Source: Trissonchulus latispiculum
Taxonomy: Eukaryota; Nematoda; Enoplea; Enoplida; Ironidae
Length of the DNA: 64,000 nt
Direction: 5' to 3'
Assembly (NCBI GenBank): GCA_030248195.1
Contig: JASAND010005702.1
Coordinates: 62,001-126,000, forward strand
The translations under genes and the position numbers were made by a program. The notes beneath the pieces were generated by a model. That model ran no database searches. It saw nothing but the letters and a program-made list of their open reading frames with translations, and had not been told where the DNA came from. How positions within the stretch are numbered: position 1 is the first letter of the stretch; each line of letters opens with the position of its first letter. Below, in pieces: positions 23,620 to 37,279 of the stretch.

Positions 23620-25538
23620 CGCCTCCTGCACATGTGTGATCATCGCTTGCTTAAAAATTTTGCAAATTTGCAAAGTTCAATAGATTAGGTTTTTAGAATA
23701 ATATCAAATGTAAATAAATTCATATAAACATTATTCAAATTTGATTTATTATTATTATTATTATTATTATTATGCCTCCAAATAGGGTGGTCATCTGTGC
23801 ACATTATGGATTGTGGCTATCATCATTGTTTGTCAACAAAAGGGATAGTGGAGCGGTATCAAACAATGGAAACATTTTGGTCAGGAGTACCGTAATCAGG
23901 CCAGGTGTGCCTGGACAATAACATAATGAAAGGCATTCGGCAGGTGGAAGAACGATCAACAACAGAATGTCTACATTTCGATAGAGAATTATATAGATTG
24001 TAGAGACATTATATATAAGTTTTCAAACTTTAATAAGTCTTAAGCCGATCTATATTTTAAAGTTATAGGTTATCTTTAATTTTTAGGTTTACTACAGTGA
24101 TACATACTTTTAGACAGACACAACACAACACAACACAAAACACAACCAGATCAGGGTAATCCTGTGTGCTCTGAGATATTATACAAGCAGTCAACATTTA
24201 GCACCGTTGATGATGGAAACCGTAGTTCCAGTCTGCATGGTTGTCCGATTTAGCATCGTCGTTTCGGATTATGCCAGAATTATTTTCGTTATTCTTAACA
24301 TTAATTCAATTAAACCAATTTTTCGTTCTCGTTTGTTCTCGTATCGGAACCTTTTACGTTTAAGTTTTACTTTTTTAGTTTTATTTACGTTTTACTTTTA
24401 CGCTATTAGTAGTTGGAAGAAACCGTTAACTTTACAGCATGAACACTGACCACTTCACAGCAATTTCCATATCGCAAGTTGTATATACTCGAAAAGATTA
24501 GGCTACATGAGAGCAATAATTTTTAAACAGGGGCAGGTGTTGGCAAATTTTGCATGGAGTTTCACTTCAATCTTGAACAATTTCCAAAAATACGACTGAT
24601 CATATTTTCTCAAAATTTATGATCAAGGGACTTCAATCCGTTCACTAAGTTCAAATTTGTTTGCTCAGGAATAGTTCCAACAATTGCAATAAACAACGAT
24701 CTTTCAATGAAAAGCAAGCTTTCATTCTCTATCAAGCTTTCCAAGAACGGATAAAGTAGTAAAGTTCAAAGCTAAAAGTTGAAAGTTAAATTTGCACTTG
24801 CACTTTGTCGTCTTAGCTTGATTTTTGATCCCTCGATCAGGGCAAAGTCTACAGCAGCACTTTTCTGCTTTCAACGCTTTCAGTTTAATGTTGTTTCAAG
24901 CAAACTGTGATAAGAAGTCGTGTTTTCGTAGCAAATTTAGGTCAGTGCATGCAAAAAGTGGCGCAAAAAGTTGCTAAAGAATTTGCAAAAGTATTTGTTA
25001 CGCAAACCAGGTCTAAAGAGACTAGCACAGCAAAGCCCCCGCAAGCAGGTCTGGGACGCCCTATAACTTACATAGGCTACCCGGAATTTTTCAGCTAAAT
25101 CTGGAACAACAATGGAACAATAAGTTAAAAACTGAATAATTAGCTATCAAAATATTCCTTAAAATAGACCCAGTTCCGGCCAAGTTCCGTCAAGAATTTC
25201 ATTTTTAGTTAAAACAAAACCGATCTCGTGTTTTTGTCTTTATTCTTATCTTTTAAGAAGTTGGAGCACGTTTTACACAAACCCAATGTTAGCGCTGGAC
25301 AGTTCAGCAAAGTTTCACGTGCCAAAAAACTTAAGAACATAGATGGTTAACGGGAATTCTTCAAAATAATTAGCGTGCAATAATTTTGGCAAGCAGTGTA
25401 ACAGTCACTTTTTAGATTGTTGATACAATTAAATTAACCATAGCCAGAAATGCACATTTCCAAGGCAGTGAAGCATGAGTAGATTCACCGGGACCAAAAT
25501 TTACTGCAGTATATTCCGCCGGATCCGGATCCAACGGG

Positions 25539-25595
<57 letters not shown>

Positions 25596-26500
25596 TAATT
25601 TTAATTTATATTTGTATTATATATAATTTAATTTTAATTTAACTTGTATTAATATGTCATAATATGTCACCAAACAACGGCAGATGAAAGATTAAAAACC
25701 TGTCACTTCAGATGAAGAGCCTTGTAGAGAGTGAGAGCGAAACGTATTTTTACTAATTTTTGCTGTGTTTTGACCACTAAAATTGCCTTGCTTATTTTCA
25801 GTTTAGAAGTAACTTCATTGCGTGATAGAAACGAGAGCTATTTTAGCATAATATATTCATGTGCCCAGTAATGTTTCGGACCATCGTTTTACCAAACTGA
25901 CACCTCTCTTATATCCCCTCCCCAAGCTACCCAATAAGTCCAGATGTTCAAGAGCTCAAAACTTCTTCGGCTGGAAACTTTTGAAGCATAAAGACGTGTC
26001 ATTTAATTGTCTATTTCATTAACATTGTGTACTCCAAGGTTTTTGCCTGAGTGGCTACAGTCATGACCATAATCTACATAAGGCTATGGCAAAGTTAAAC
26101 AAAGCGGACTCAAAGACCAAACACTAAAATTGAACATGTGGGTGAGTATTGAAAATTTGAACACGAATTGTACTTACAGTACAACTTTAGTAGAAGGAGA
26201 GCAGAGCACCAATTATAGTTGCTACCGTCCGTCCGTACCAGCTTATATGCGTTTAAAGTGAAATACATCATGTTGGACAATCGCAACAATTCACGATCTT
26301 TTTATTTATACAAGGGTAAAGCGCAAAATCTCTCTTCGATAAATTTCGCTACGCTACCCCGAAAAGAACACGCGTGTCTTTTGTGTTTGGGAAGAGGCAA
26401 AAAACCGTGATAAACAGTACCTAGCTGTAGTGCAAACACAACAGTAATCATAGCAACTAACAATAGCTATATACTTACAAGTAATCTACCTGTAGCTTAT
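23620..26500. other. Repeat-poor stretch with microsatellites
   Basis: No exon is recognised. Microsatellites are present: (TTA)n at about 23745-23773, an ACACA-rich run near 24115-24145, and (ATT)n at about 25541-25587. Confidence 0.5.
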
Positions 26501-27949
26501 ATATGTTGTAGCAAAGTATTCCAATTGGCATTGTAGTACAATGCCACGAAAATTTGGCATTGTAGTACAAGGTTGGACAACTAGTACAACGCTCGTTTCA
26601 AGGCAGCGTTGGACTACTTTTCCAAGTATTTCTGGCATAGTACTACAATGCCAAGACCTCATTGGAAAAGTAGTACAACGTTTGACCAACAAGAAAGGTC
26701 TTAGTCTGATGCTGACCCTGATTGTCTAATGCAGCAAATGTTAAGGGGTCTAGCTGTCTTTTCGTGTTAATTTAAACGTTTACTGAGTTTCGCACGTCAG
26801 CGTTTTCATAACAATATTATTTTTGAGCTGGGTTTTTGATCAATTTTGAGCACTTTGTCTAGAGAGGTAGATTAGTCGCTCAAAATGTACAGAAAACCAA
26901 ACGCAAAACTCACATTTTCACATTTTCCCAATTTCAATTTTTTAATTCCAAACTAAGGACGTACATACAAATAACAAGCATCAACAAACTAAAAGCTTTT
27001 TAACAAATTATGTCTTTCCATACTGCAAAACGAATAATTTTTTGAATTTATATTTTTTGAATAAAGAATTTTTTGGCAATTATCAAAGGTTTTGTAGTAT
27101 GGAAAGACAAAAGTACATATATAATTAATTTGATAAAATGCTTTCAGTTTCTTTCTATCTCCATTACGACATACTCCAATCAACGATTTTCGAAAAAGAA
27201 TCTCGCCTCAAATGATCTCAATTGATGCTTAACTGGACGGTCACCTTTCCATTTCTTTTCGGTGTCCGAGATTTTTTGGATCTGACTGAAGCAATCCGGT
27301 TAAGTTTTTCTTAATGTTCATAACTTTAACCAATAAGTAATTTCCTGTAGCTTATTAAAAAGCATGTCCTTGAAAACTATTAATGGTAATCTGTAATCTG
27401 ATACCTGAAGTGTCAATCAATGTACCAAAGTCTCAAACCTAAGAAAACTGATAAACCGTTAGAACTTGTTAGCTAGCGTTAGTGTAGTAACATTAAAACC
27501 ACACCGCACAAGGAAAAAGACCAAAACGGAAATTTATGACAAATTTAAGAATGGCATATAAATTAAGCCAGAGGTACGTATCAAGAAGAGCTTCGATCTG
27601 ATAACGATAGCAGAATGCAATTCCACCTGCTTCACTAACGTTTGCAGGTTTTCTCAACAGCTTACGAATAGCAACGAATTAAAAGATGCCATGCGGTTCG
27701 ACTGTCCGACACCCAAACCATCCGACAGAACTACATCAGAAACTGCTCCCGGACCCCACAGATCTGGCTCAGGCTCATTTACAACTCAAGCTATCGCAGT
27801 CGACAAACACTAACCCATCTGCCAGTCTACTCATCCTTTTCCACCTTAACAAAGAACGAAAACAATGTTGACAAATATCTGAATTATTGTTACAGTACTT
27901 ACAGTGTTTTACATGCTATGCCTGATACTTGTGTTGTAACACGTTGGCT

Positions 27950-28215
27950 CAGCTGAGCCAGACCTGGAACACCGGTGCCAGCTGGCACCGCAATTAGCGC
28001 ACATATCCCCCTGCTGGCAATTTACCGAGATTCCAAGGGGTGGCCGCTTTCGGGTGGAGCTGCCGCGGTGAGCTTATTGCATAGGCAGCAATAGGCGCAT
28101 CGCCGGCCTTGTTAATCGCCTCGGCTAATTGCGATAGCAATTATTCGGTGTCAGCCCCCCTCCCCAGCCAAAGTTTACGCAATGCTGACACCGCTCCTAA
28201 CCGGCGTGTGCCAAC
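27950..28215 (-). repeat. Structured dispersed repeat, copy B
   Basis: This is the minus-strand relative of 18195-18490. It keeps the outer stem GTGTCAGC/GCTGACAC, and has CTATTGC/GCAATAA at the inner hairpin where copy A has TTCATTAC/GTAATGAA. The 3' part contains GGTGCCAGCTGGCACC, a perfect palindrome. It lies in the interior of the 3.4-kb foldback element. Confidence 0.55.
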
Positions 28216-28643
28216 TGGAGTGGGGCGAACTAAAAAAATTTCTTTCTGATTGCTATTTGTACGTGCTTCGTTTGGAATTTAAAAAAATTGAAATTGAGAA
28301 AGGTTTAAAATTTAAGTTTTGCGTTTCGTTTTCTGAACGTTTTGAGCGACTATCAGCATCTCGCTCGAGACAAAATGCTCAAAATTGATCAAAAACCAAG
28401 CTCAAAAATATGAAAAAGCGGAAGTGAGAACCTTAGGAAAAAGTTTAAGTTAACCAATCACAAAAGAACAGCTAGACCCCTTAATATTTGCTGCATTAGA
28501 CGATCAGGGTCAGTGTCAGAGTAAGACCTTTCTTGTTGGTCAAGCGTTGTACTGCTTTTCCAATGAGGTGTTGGCATTGTAGTACTATGCCAGAAATACT
28601 TGGAAAAGTAGTCCAACGCTGCCTTGAAACGAGTGTTGTACTA

Positions 28644-29809
28644 AAGTCTGACCAAAAATTCTTGGAACCGAAATGTGAGCGGCTGTCCTGAGTTATTATT
28701 TGAAGGTAGCCTATATAATGTATATATTTTTCGAATCCTCAGGAACCCGAGATTTCGAAAATCCGAAAAATTCCGAAATTTCGGATTTCATTCACGGAAA
28801 ATTGAAAATTTTTAGTTTTTCGCCCAATTTTTATCGCAATCAAAATTTGGTTCTCACAGTCGAATAGAGCTGGTCCCGCTGCACATTTTTGCTCCTAGAA
28901 GCTTTTCACGAAAATGCACCCAATTTCCGGAATTCCGGGTTTTCTAAATTACCGGATTTTAAAAATTTCCTCCAATACCCTCAAGATGGGTATCATTCGA
29001 AAGCTCTTATCGGGCTGAACAACTTTTGTAATAGAACGAACTCGTGAAAATGCACTCAATTCCCGGAATTCGCGAAAACCGGATTTTCCGGATTTTAAAA
29101 ATTTTCTCCAATACCCACAATATGGGTATCATTCGAGAGCTCTTGATGAGCTGAACAAATCTTGTAATAGAACCAATGTCGGAAAATGCACCTAAATCCC
29201 GGAATTCACAAATTCGGATTTCACACTAGCTTGGAAGTTTTTCGTGAATTCCGAGAACTAGGCTTATTTCTGCAAGTTGGTTCTATTACAAGATTTGTTC
29301 AGCTCATCAAGAGCTCTCGAATGATACCCATATTGTGGGTATTGGAGAAAATTTTTAAAATCCGGAAAATCCGGTTTTCGCGAATTCCGGGAATTGAGTG
29401 CATTTTCACGAGTTCGTTCTATTACAAAAGTTGTTCAGCCCGATAAGAGCTTTCGAATGATACCCATCTTGAGGGTATTGGAGGAAATTTTTAAAATCCG
29501 GTAATTTAGAAAACCCGGAATTCCGGAAATTGGGTGCATTTTCGTGAAAAGCTTCTAGGAGCAAAAATGTGTAGCGGGACCAGCTCTATTCGACTGTGAG
29601 AACCAAATATTGATTGCGATAAAAATGGGGCGAAAAATTAAAAATTTTCAATTTTCCGTGAATGAAATCCGGAATTTCGGAATTTTTCGGATTTTCGAAA
29701 TCTCGGGTTCCTGAGGATTCTAAAAATATATACATTATATAGGCTACCTTCAAATAATAACTCAGGATGGCCGCTCACATTTCGGTTCCAAGAATTTTTG
29801 GTCAGACTT
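28644..29809. mobile_element. Palindromic Tc1/mariner-type MITE, copy 2
   Basis: The element is almost one perfect inverted repeat of two 580-bp arms, with ends AAGTCTGACCAAAAATTC. TA flanks both sides (28642-28643, 29810-29811). The other arm of the host foldback element keeps the empty site (GTACTAGTTGTCC when read inverted at about 26570), which proves the TA duplication. Within the arms, blocks of about 125 bp carrying GGGTATCATTCGA repeat. Confidence 0.85.
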
Positions 29810-29889
29810 TAGTTGTCCAACGCTGAACTACAATGCCAAATTTTCCCGGCGTTGTACTACAATGCCAATTGGACTACTTTGCTACAACA

Positions 29890-32800
29890 TATACAAATAA
29901 CCATAATCATATTTGACTACAGCGCGTATATACATGTCATCAATTAATTGATCTCTAGATCTAGTCATCTATTAAGTAAGTTTCACCATTATTTATTTTG
30001 GTTATTTCGACACAACATATAAAACACTAGTCAATCAGCTGTGTTTTAGTTCTTTCTCTCAAACATTTGTAAACTTTTTTGTTATCCAGATGCTTACGTA
30101 ATTTATGACAAGTATGACGTTTTGGCTTCACTTCATCATACCAAGAACTAAAACTGTACGCAAGCACTATATGAATAAAAAACTTTCATAAAATGGCATC
30201 TGTTTGATAACTAAAGGAAGTGTGTGTATATGAAAATAAAATATTATATTTGTCGATAAATAAAGTGACCAAGCTTTTAATTTGGCCAGGCGTCGGTTTT
30301 TTCCTGATAATATTGTGCCAATAGAAATGACATTATACTAACAAAAGTTTTCTCGCTGATAAGCTTCAGTTTTAAATTGAAATCATAATTTGCTGCTATT
30401 CAAGACGGAAACAGTACGCGGTCAGGCGTCAAGTTTTATAAATAAACTTTTTTGGCATTATTCTGTGTGCGCAAATGTCGTTTTGAGCAGCCACTAAGTG
30501 TATGTCTACAGTTTTTCGCAGGCACATATATAGCATTACAATTGGAATATATATTGAAAATTTACAATTTTAGTAAAGGTTTACACCTTTATAAAAGCAA
30601 AGTATCACTCAAAGCAAAGCAATGAATTTTTCACAGTTGTTTTCCATTAAGTATATGCACATGTTTTTTACTTTCTGAAATTCCTGATCACAATACTATT
30701 AACAACAACAGCTACATACCCTATGTAGCACATAACCTTGTTTTGCACATACTTCTACAAGGCTTTTTAAGACAATTACAGCAGAAAAAAATGATTTTAT
30801 CAAAAATTAGATTCTTGTAACAGTGAATAATCAGTCTTCAATTTTAATCAAAATTTAAGTAGAATTTTACCTCCAGGCCTTGATGCTTTCCACCCCCATT
30901 AAGAATTAGGGTCGGGTAAGCCTAGTTAATACTTAATATAACGTTAGGTTCAGTTTTCAAGATCACTTAGCATCTTGTAGAAAGGTTTAACAAGGCTGAC
31001 GTGAAAATATTTGCTCCACGTTTGGTGAAAAACATAACCAATGCTGTAATATTTTATGCAAACAGAATTTTAACGTCAGTTTTTGATGGAAATTTACATC
31101 ATCTCAAAAGCTTCGCCAAAAATTAAAATGTTACATGTTGTGCGCGGTTCTATTTTCGCCCTCCCCCTCCTAGAATTTTTGAGCGCAAAGTAGACCACAA
31201 CGTAAATTGCCTTCTGTTCAATCGATTCCGATAAGTTTTAAGAAAGTAACGAACACGTTCTATATACCATCCATCCATCAACATTATGTGAGACCAAAAC
31301 TTTCCACAATTTTTTGGGTTTGGTTTACAGAATTATAGCTGATAACTCACAGTATAGTTTTTAACTGACCTTATTAAAATACCTAAGTCCAAATTTTAAT
31401 TGGTGATGACTCACAGAGATCGTCAACTTACGTGCGTACGTACGTAATCTCTATCTTTTCAACTACTATTTAATAAGCTGCTAGTCCCTGCTAAAGCAAG
31501 AATCTGGGACCACAGACTAATTCTAAGGGGAGAGTTCTGTTCAAATTAAGGGTTGGTCACAAATTAGTCTCGAGACGACTGTGTTTAAGTTAACTATACA
31601 ACACTCTGTCTTAACTGCTTTTTCTGCAAAGTCACCTCGTAATGAGACTTATTAGGCCTAGGTTTAAGAGCTCACTGGTTCATGACACTGACTCGCGTCA
31701 TATATTACACACTAACCAGATTTATCATTACAGATTGTTCTATCATGCGATTTACTGATTTTGACGGATAATTCCCGTTATTGATTACTCATAGTGATTA
31801 TTGGTTCAACTGATAGCTTCCCTGATAGGCCTTGCCTGTTTAAGTGTAGTTCCAATGGTAAGTATCCACGGATTAACCTATTATAGCATGTATATAATTT
31901 TCATTAATCGATTTAATAAAATTAAGAGGATTATATATTGCTAGGTATAACGGTACTGAAGCGAAACACTGCAAGTTCTGAAGGTTTTGAGTCATGGTTT
32001 TGACAGGGTTTTGTGTTCAAAAACGTTTTGGATTTAATCTTTCGCTCGTTTAATACACGTTACATACAAAAAGGCTTATGTCCAATATTAGATAAAGCCA
32101 AGGGAAACCTAACTAAAACAAAACGTACTTCTAATTCATGTTTTCCGAGCACAAAAGGCAATTTACATACAAAGGCAATTTACAAGCAAAAATATTTTTG
32201 AATCCGCTTGACCACTAAAGGAATTTTGCGAAATCGAAAGGTATTACGACATTTGAAAACAGCATAATCAAAAACGTCCCAATAGTACAAATCGATCGAT
32301 CGAGATTCTATTACTCTTTGCACTGCCTTGGAAGGGTCAACAATCGTCTCCTTTATAACGACAGGCTACAATTACCTAATATTGCCTATTCTTTACTATC
32401 TAAATAATAATCAAAAGGTCGTTTACAACAAACAACATCTTTGAAACTTATGTACCCATAAAATAACACTTTAACATTCCTTGTTTCTGCATGCTGCTGT
32501 TTACAACAAATTTGAGTCCACTCTGGAAGCTGGATGTAGTACACACTCTGGCGGTAGCAACAGTTCTCAACTTCTAGCTAAGGTTTAATCCTAAAATCTT
32601 AAAATATCTTTTGAACTACTTCCTACCCCGCACCCCAGGCATAGAGCAGTAGACTTTCCCAGAAGTTAATTTAGACATACATAACTGTCAAGAGCCGTAA
32701 AAGTTTTTAGATTAGCGAGCTTTGCTCATTAACCTTTGATTAGCATTAAATGCAGTAAAATGTTGCTTTAATCGTATATTAGCTCGACTCGACTTCCTAA

Positions 32801-35080
32801 AAGCTTAAAATTTTATTACTCTAAAATAGGCAAAACAGCTATTTTTAAAAGATCCTTGGACTCAAAGTTTGCTTAAAGGGGGACAGGTAAAAACTTATCA
32901 TTCGAAAAAGTGGAACCTTTAGGTACAATACTACAATAAACAGTAAACACATACTTATTTAGGAATCGATACAAAACTAATCCAAATAGAAAATATATAG
33001 TTATCTGATGCAATCTATACATGTTTATTTTTTACAAATTTTGCTATATTAGAAAACCTATCTACAGATTCACCGTTTAAACAATAACATTTGTTAGCAC
33101 TATCTTAAACCTAACCGAAATTTCATCAAGAAGTCCAAAATTTTATTGTTACCAAAGTTTTTCAAGCAAATATATGTTTTTATCAGTTTGTTGTAAAGTT
33201 GAGCTAATGTTTAGGTATACAATGTTTTCCGTTTCTGCATTCAGGAAAAACGCTGTACTGTGTTCTTTACTGCACCATTATTCACGCTCCAGTTTTGCTT
33301 ATACACTAATAAATGATTTAATGTAGCTGTTCAGGCGTGGTGAGTCGTTGGAATCCTCTAATCGGTTCAGTTTAACTCTGTTCGTATGAAGTTTTCTGCT
33401 CTTGGGCCACATCGAAACGAGCAGAAATTACTACGGGCTTGGCCGAGCCTGAACTGAAAGATCAGGCGCGTTCAGGGTCACTGGTTCCTCTCACTACATT
33501 TCCAGTTTTAATTAAGCAATTCTTGGGGAAACAAGCCGAGAATGACAGTGAACACTGTCACATAACTTTGTCAGTCTACGAGTCGTGTGCAAAGTTGTGG
33601 GTAGTGAAATCAAAGTTTTGTGTAGGATTTTTGTCAGAAGGACATTGAATAACTAACTCCTGATTTTAATTGGAAAGAGTAAGAAAAACCTTCAGTGCCC
33701 CTCTGCAATTTGCTCACCTTGCAAAGTTAGAGATCCTTTGCTTCTTCGTTAGACAAGGCTGGCACACCCACAAGTTCGGAAAGTCCAAGTTATCCGGACT
33801 CTCAAAAACAATACCACCCATCTTTTTTCACTAGTTATAGCTACCAGATACTGACAAGTTAAACTGGTAAAACATATTTTTAGAAAACATGCCACTATTT
33901 TTCTGGGTTTAAGTGGCAATCTTCGTTCTATCAAGTTTGAAAAATCTTTATTTTAAAAACTGTATGTAATGTACATACTACAGACGATTTAAATTTCAAT
34001 AGATAATGATAGAGTTTCTTAATGCTAACACTAAAGCAGACTCCGATCATGGGTATTGTCCATAGGTTAACGCAGGGGTCGGGGGGTACAAGCCTCCTCA
34101 AAATTTTTTGGGCACAAAGATAAAGAGAGATTCGTAGATAGGTGTCTTCGTACACAAGCCTTCCCAAGGAAAAGACCCGACTCTACATATGTAATGGTCT
34201 TGTCTCATCGCATCCCGCGTCCCCCATATCTTAAATCTTAAAAACTTACCCAAATCAGCAAAATTTGATACTAATATAGGTCTTTGGGCCAACTTGAGTT
34301 CACACGTCACAAATAGCAAGTTTTTGATTTCTGGAATTTCAAGTTTTTACTCGTAAGAGAGAGCAAGGAAAAACGAAACTTGTCCCCCGATTTGACAATA
34401 AAATTCTACTTCCAGGTTTTCGAGACTGCAGAACCTGAATCTGAAATACGTCTGTTGACGCAACTTTTCGTTTGCTCAGCATACATAAGCTTACATCTAT
34501 AGCTTATGCATAACCAGCCAAAGGAAAGCTGGCTCGAAAATCGGATTGTAACAATAGAAACAGAAACAGAAATTTATACAAACAGAAAATCCAAAACCAA
34601 TCTGTACAACTTTACAGCAAGATGATAAACAAAAATTGTTTCATCATCCCTTGGTCATCCTTACGAATCGAAAAATTTAAATATTCGAAAAATTGATGTT
34701 CGAATTCACTGTGGCCGAAAACATTTTAGAAAACCCACACCAAATGTTTGCTCATTTGGACTTGTTTTATATGTTCTATGTGGTGGGAGGAGGAGGAGGA
34801 GGAAGAGTTATTGCACTTCCGGTTTGAACCAGACAAGACCCCTGACTATTTTATCAAGCATGATCCAATCTTTCTAGCTTTGCTTTCTACGCAGCACGCG
34901 TAATGAACTGATATAAATAGACTTATGTCGTAGAATTTGAGGGTGTAAAAATTTGTAGTTTAATACGTAGGTAGTGGTAAATTAATATCAAATGTAATTT
35001 GCTTATACAGCCTGCTTCCTTTGTAATCTGAAACCTTTCCGTTAAATGTGTCAGAGCCTTGGAAACAAATAATTATTCCA
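29890..35080. other. Long stretch without recognisable genes
   Basis: Only short ORFs with no domain or splice support are present (for example near 33439 and 34098). I see no tRNA-like or clear inverted element; a GGAGGAGGAGGAGG purine tract occurs near 34787. Confidence 0.45.
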
Positions 35081-35085
35081 GTATC

Positions 35086-35476
35086 ATTTAATTATGAACA
35101 CAATATATACTGGTAAAAGTTGCGTGCTAATATAAACTTCCATCGGGTATTTCAAGTTGTATTTTAATGTCAGGATTTCCCTGTATAAATCAGTCATAAA
35201 TTTTCATGACAATCAGACAAGTTTTTTCCAAAAATTATTAATGTGAAAAGTCAGTTTTTTCATGAACTCAGCTCTTGTAGGAGTTAGAGATACATTATTA
35301 ATTTATATTTTCAAAATCGGAGAATATTAAAAAAGATTTGGACCAGAGAACGATTTTTTATAGGCTTCAGGATCTTCGTCAAAAGGTTCCGGATGGTTCA
35401 TCTTCCACCGGCTAAAGTTATAGCTCAGCTCGTTCATCGCCATTTAATTATATATGAACACAATATATACTGGTAA
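35086..35476. repeat. Direct repeat pair about 356 bp apart
   Basis: The block ATTTAATTA, (TA)TGAACACA, ATATATACTGGTAA occurs at 35086-35116 and 35442-35476 with four extra bases in the second copy. It could be a long target duplication or a local tandem duplication. Confidence 0.55.
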
Positions 35477-35479
35477 TAA

Positions 35480-37190
35480 CAAGCTATTATTTTACTGCAA
35501 TGATTTCTGCAAGATGGTGACAAGCTGACGAGCTAGTGATTGTTGAGCAGTTATGAAAGAAAACATCATTTTTCCAAAAAAAGTCGACATACCGAATTTA
35601 CTGTAGTGTTGCAGCATTAAAATTCAGAACGACACCCACTAAAAAACCTACACAGTTATCCATTGTTTTATTGCAGGCGGCGCCCTTTAGCACAACACAA
35701 GGTGACAAATTTGTCAAAAATAAATACCAAATAACACTCAAATTTTTCCCAAACAAGGGCGGAAACAACATTAAATTTGTTCATTAAAAATAAAAATGTT
35801 GAGTCAGTGTTGCTAAGGTGTAAATGAATGTTTATTAGCACGCTATGACTAAGCGAGCACTTTCCCCACAGTTGGACTCCTCCACCCTAAATTTGGTGAG
35901 TTTTTGGAGAAAGTTTCTGGGAAAAAGCGGGGTATCAGGGTTCGAAAACTAATTTTGAAACTTTCAACTTTCACACTGGGAAAGGTCAAAGGTTAGGCCA
36001 AACCGTGTAGCTGTTTGGCTGAGCTAAGAAGCTTAACACAACAGATGACACGTGAACGAAAAAGATAACGTAAGACAAACTACGCAATCAAACTGCTATA
36101 TATAGCAAACTTTTCTCAAGTTTATACAGTTGAACGCAGCTTCTTGTTTTGGCGGCTTCTTGTGTCAGTGACAACAGCTTGCCTGGGAACTTTCGCTTTT
36201 GTTTCCACGCACCTACAAACTTGAACAGATTTAGATTCTGAATGCAACTTCTTTTAAAGGTACGTTATACCTAATTAGTTGGTTTAAAATAATACTAAAG
36301 TTTTTGCGAAAACAAGTGAGCGTCGCCCACAAACTAATTTTTGTAGGTTTTATGTTATTAAAGCAAAATATTCTTAGGTTGCATGTTGATTAAATTTGTT
36401 TTTTGAGAAAATATGAAGACAGCAATAAACAGAGGTAGCACATAAAGGGACCCGAACTTTCCTTTTTCTGTTACACTTACGTAATTTTTCAACCATTAGG
36501 TTTCAGTTTTCAAAAATTACGCCAGATGTGTTTCAATTTTCAGCATAATAAAATTTGTTTCGCAAAGGTTTCAGCGTGCAATAATTTCGGATAAAGTTTT
36601 CAGTCGAAACTTACGTATATTATAATTTTTTTATTCATTACTTTGCATTATTATGCAAGGTAAAGGTGTCCTATCTTTAGTCATTCCTAATGCATAAACG
36701 CTGAAACTGAAAGAAGCTAATATATTTGGGGCCGTAGAAAATGCTATTAATAACTGTAAAAAATCTAATTGTACCTTCCGAGCCATGCATTAGATGAAAA
36801 GGGAACCCTTTAGGGTAAAGGAAAGGACTTGCTTAAAAATTTACTCAGACCTACGGATATTTTTTCGAATTACTTTAAGGTTTTTGTCAGAAACTGCTAT
36901 CTACATATTTGGATAAATAACTACATAATCATCTAGTTTTAGTAGTCCTCATAACTTTTTGTTAAAACAATTATTGCTAAATGATCACGAGGATTCTAAC
37001 TAATGGTCAAAACGAGTTGCTACATTCTTGTTTTTACATGGAATTAATCTTTATAATACGTCCACAATTTATTATTAATTTAAATAATTCTTGAAATTAG
37101 AAGTCCTTAACAGGCTTAGTACTGCTGAATTTTCAACTTATACCGACCTATATACCACTATAATTAACTGGATGTCTGTCTTAATTTCAG
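35480..37190. other. Upstream region of the prohormone gene
   Basis: No coding exon is recognised. The TTAATTTCAG acceptor that ends at 37190 shows that at least one 5' untranslated exon lies somewhere upstream. Confidence 0.4.
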
Positions 37191-37279
37191 GTTAAATAAC
37201 ATACTGTGTAGCCTGTCAAATTGTGGTAATCAAACTTTTATTACTGGAAAGGACAAGAAAATCCCAACTAAAATCCAAC

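Larger units (their letters stand above)
26504..29889. mobile_element. 3.4-kb foldback element
   Basis: The ends TGTTGTAGCAAAGTA and its inverted copy bound arms of about 410 bp (26504-26915 and 28315-29889 once the nested insertion is subtracted). The arms hold repeated GGCATTGTAGTACAA and TAGTACAACG words. TATA lies next to both ends, so the duplication could be TA or TATA. The interior carries the structured repeat copy B. No transposase ORF is present. Confidence 0.7.

Noticed and set aside
33439..33648. 69-codon ORF
   Set aside because: It lacks an ATG, domain, splice support or repeat evidence; likely chance.
37223..37279. GTG start extending the prohormone N-terminus
   Set aside because: Eukaryotic start should be ATG; the ATG at 37280 begins directly before a good signal peptide.
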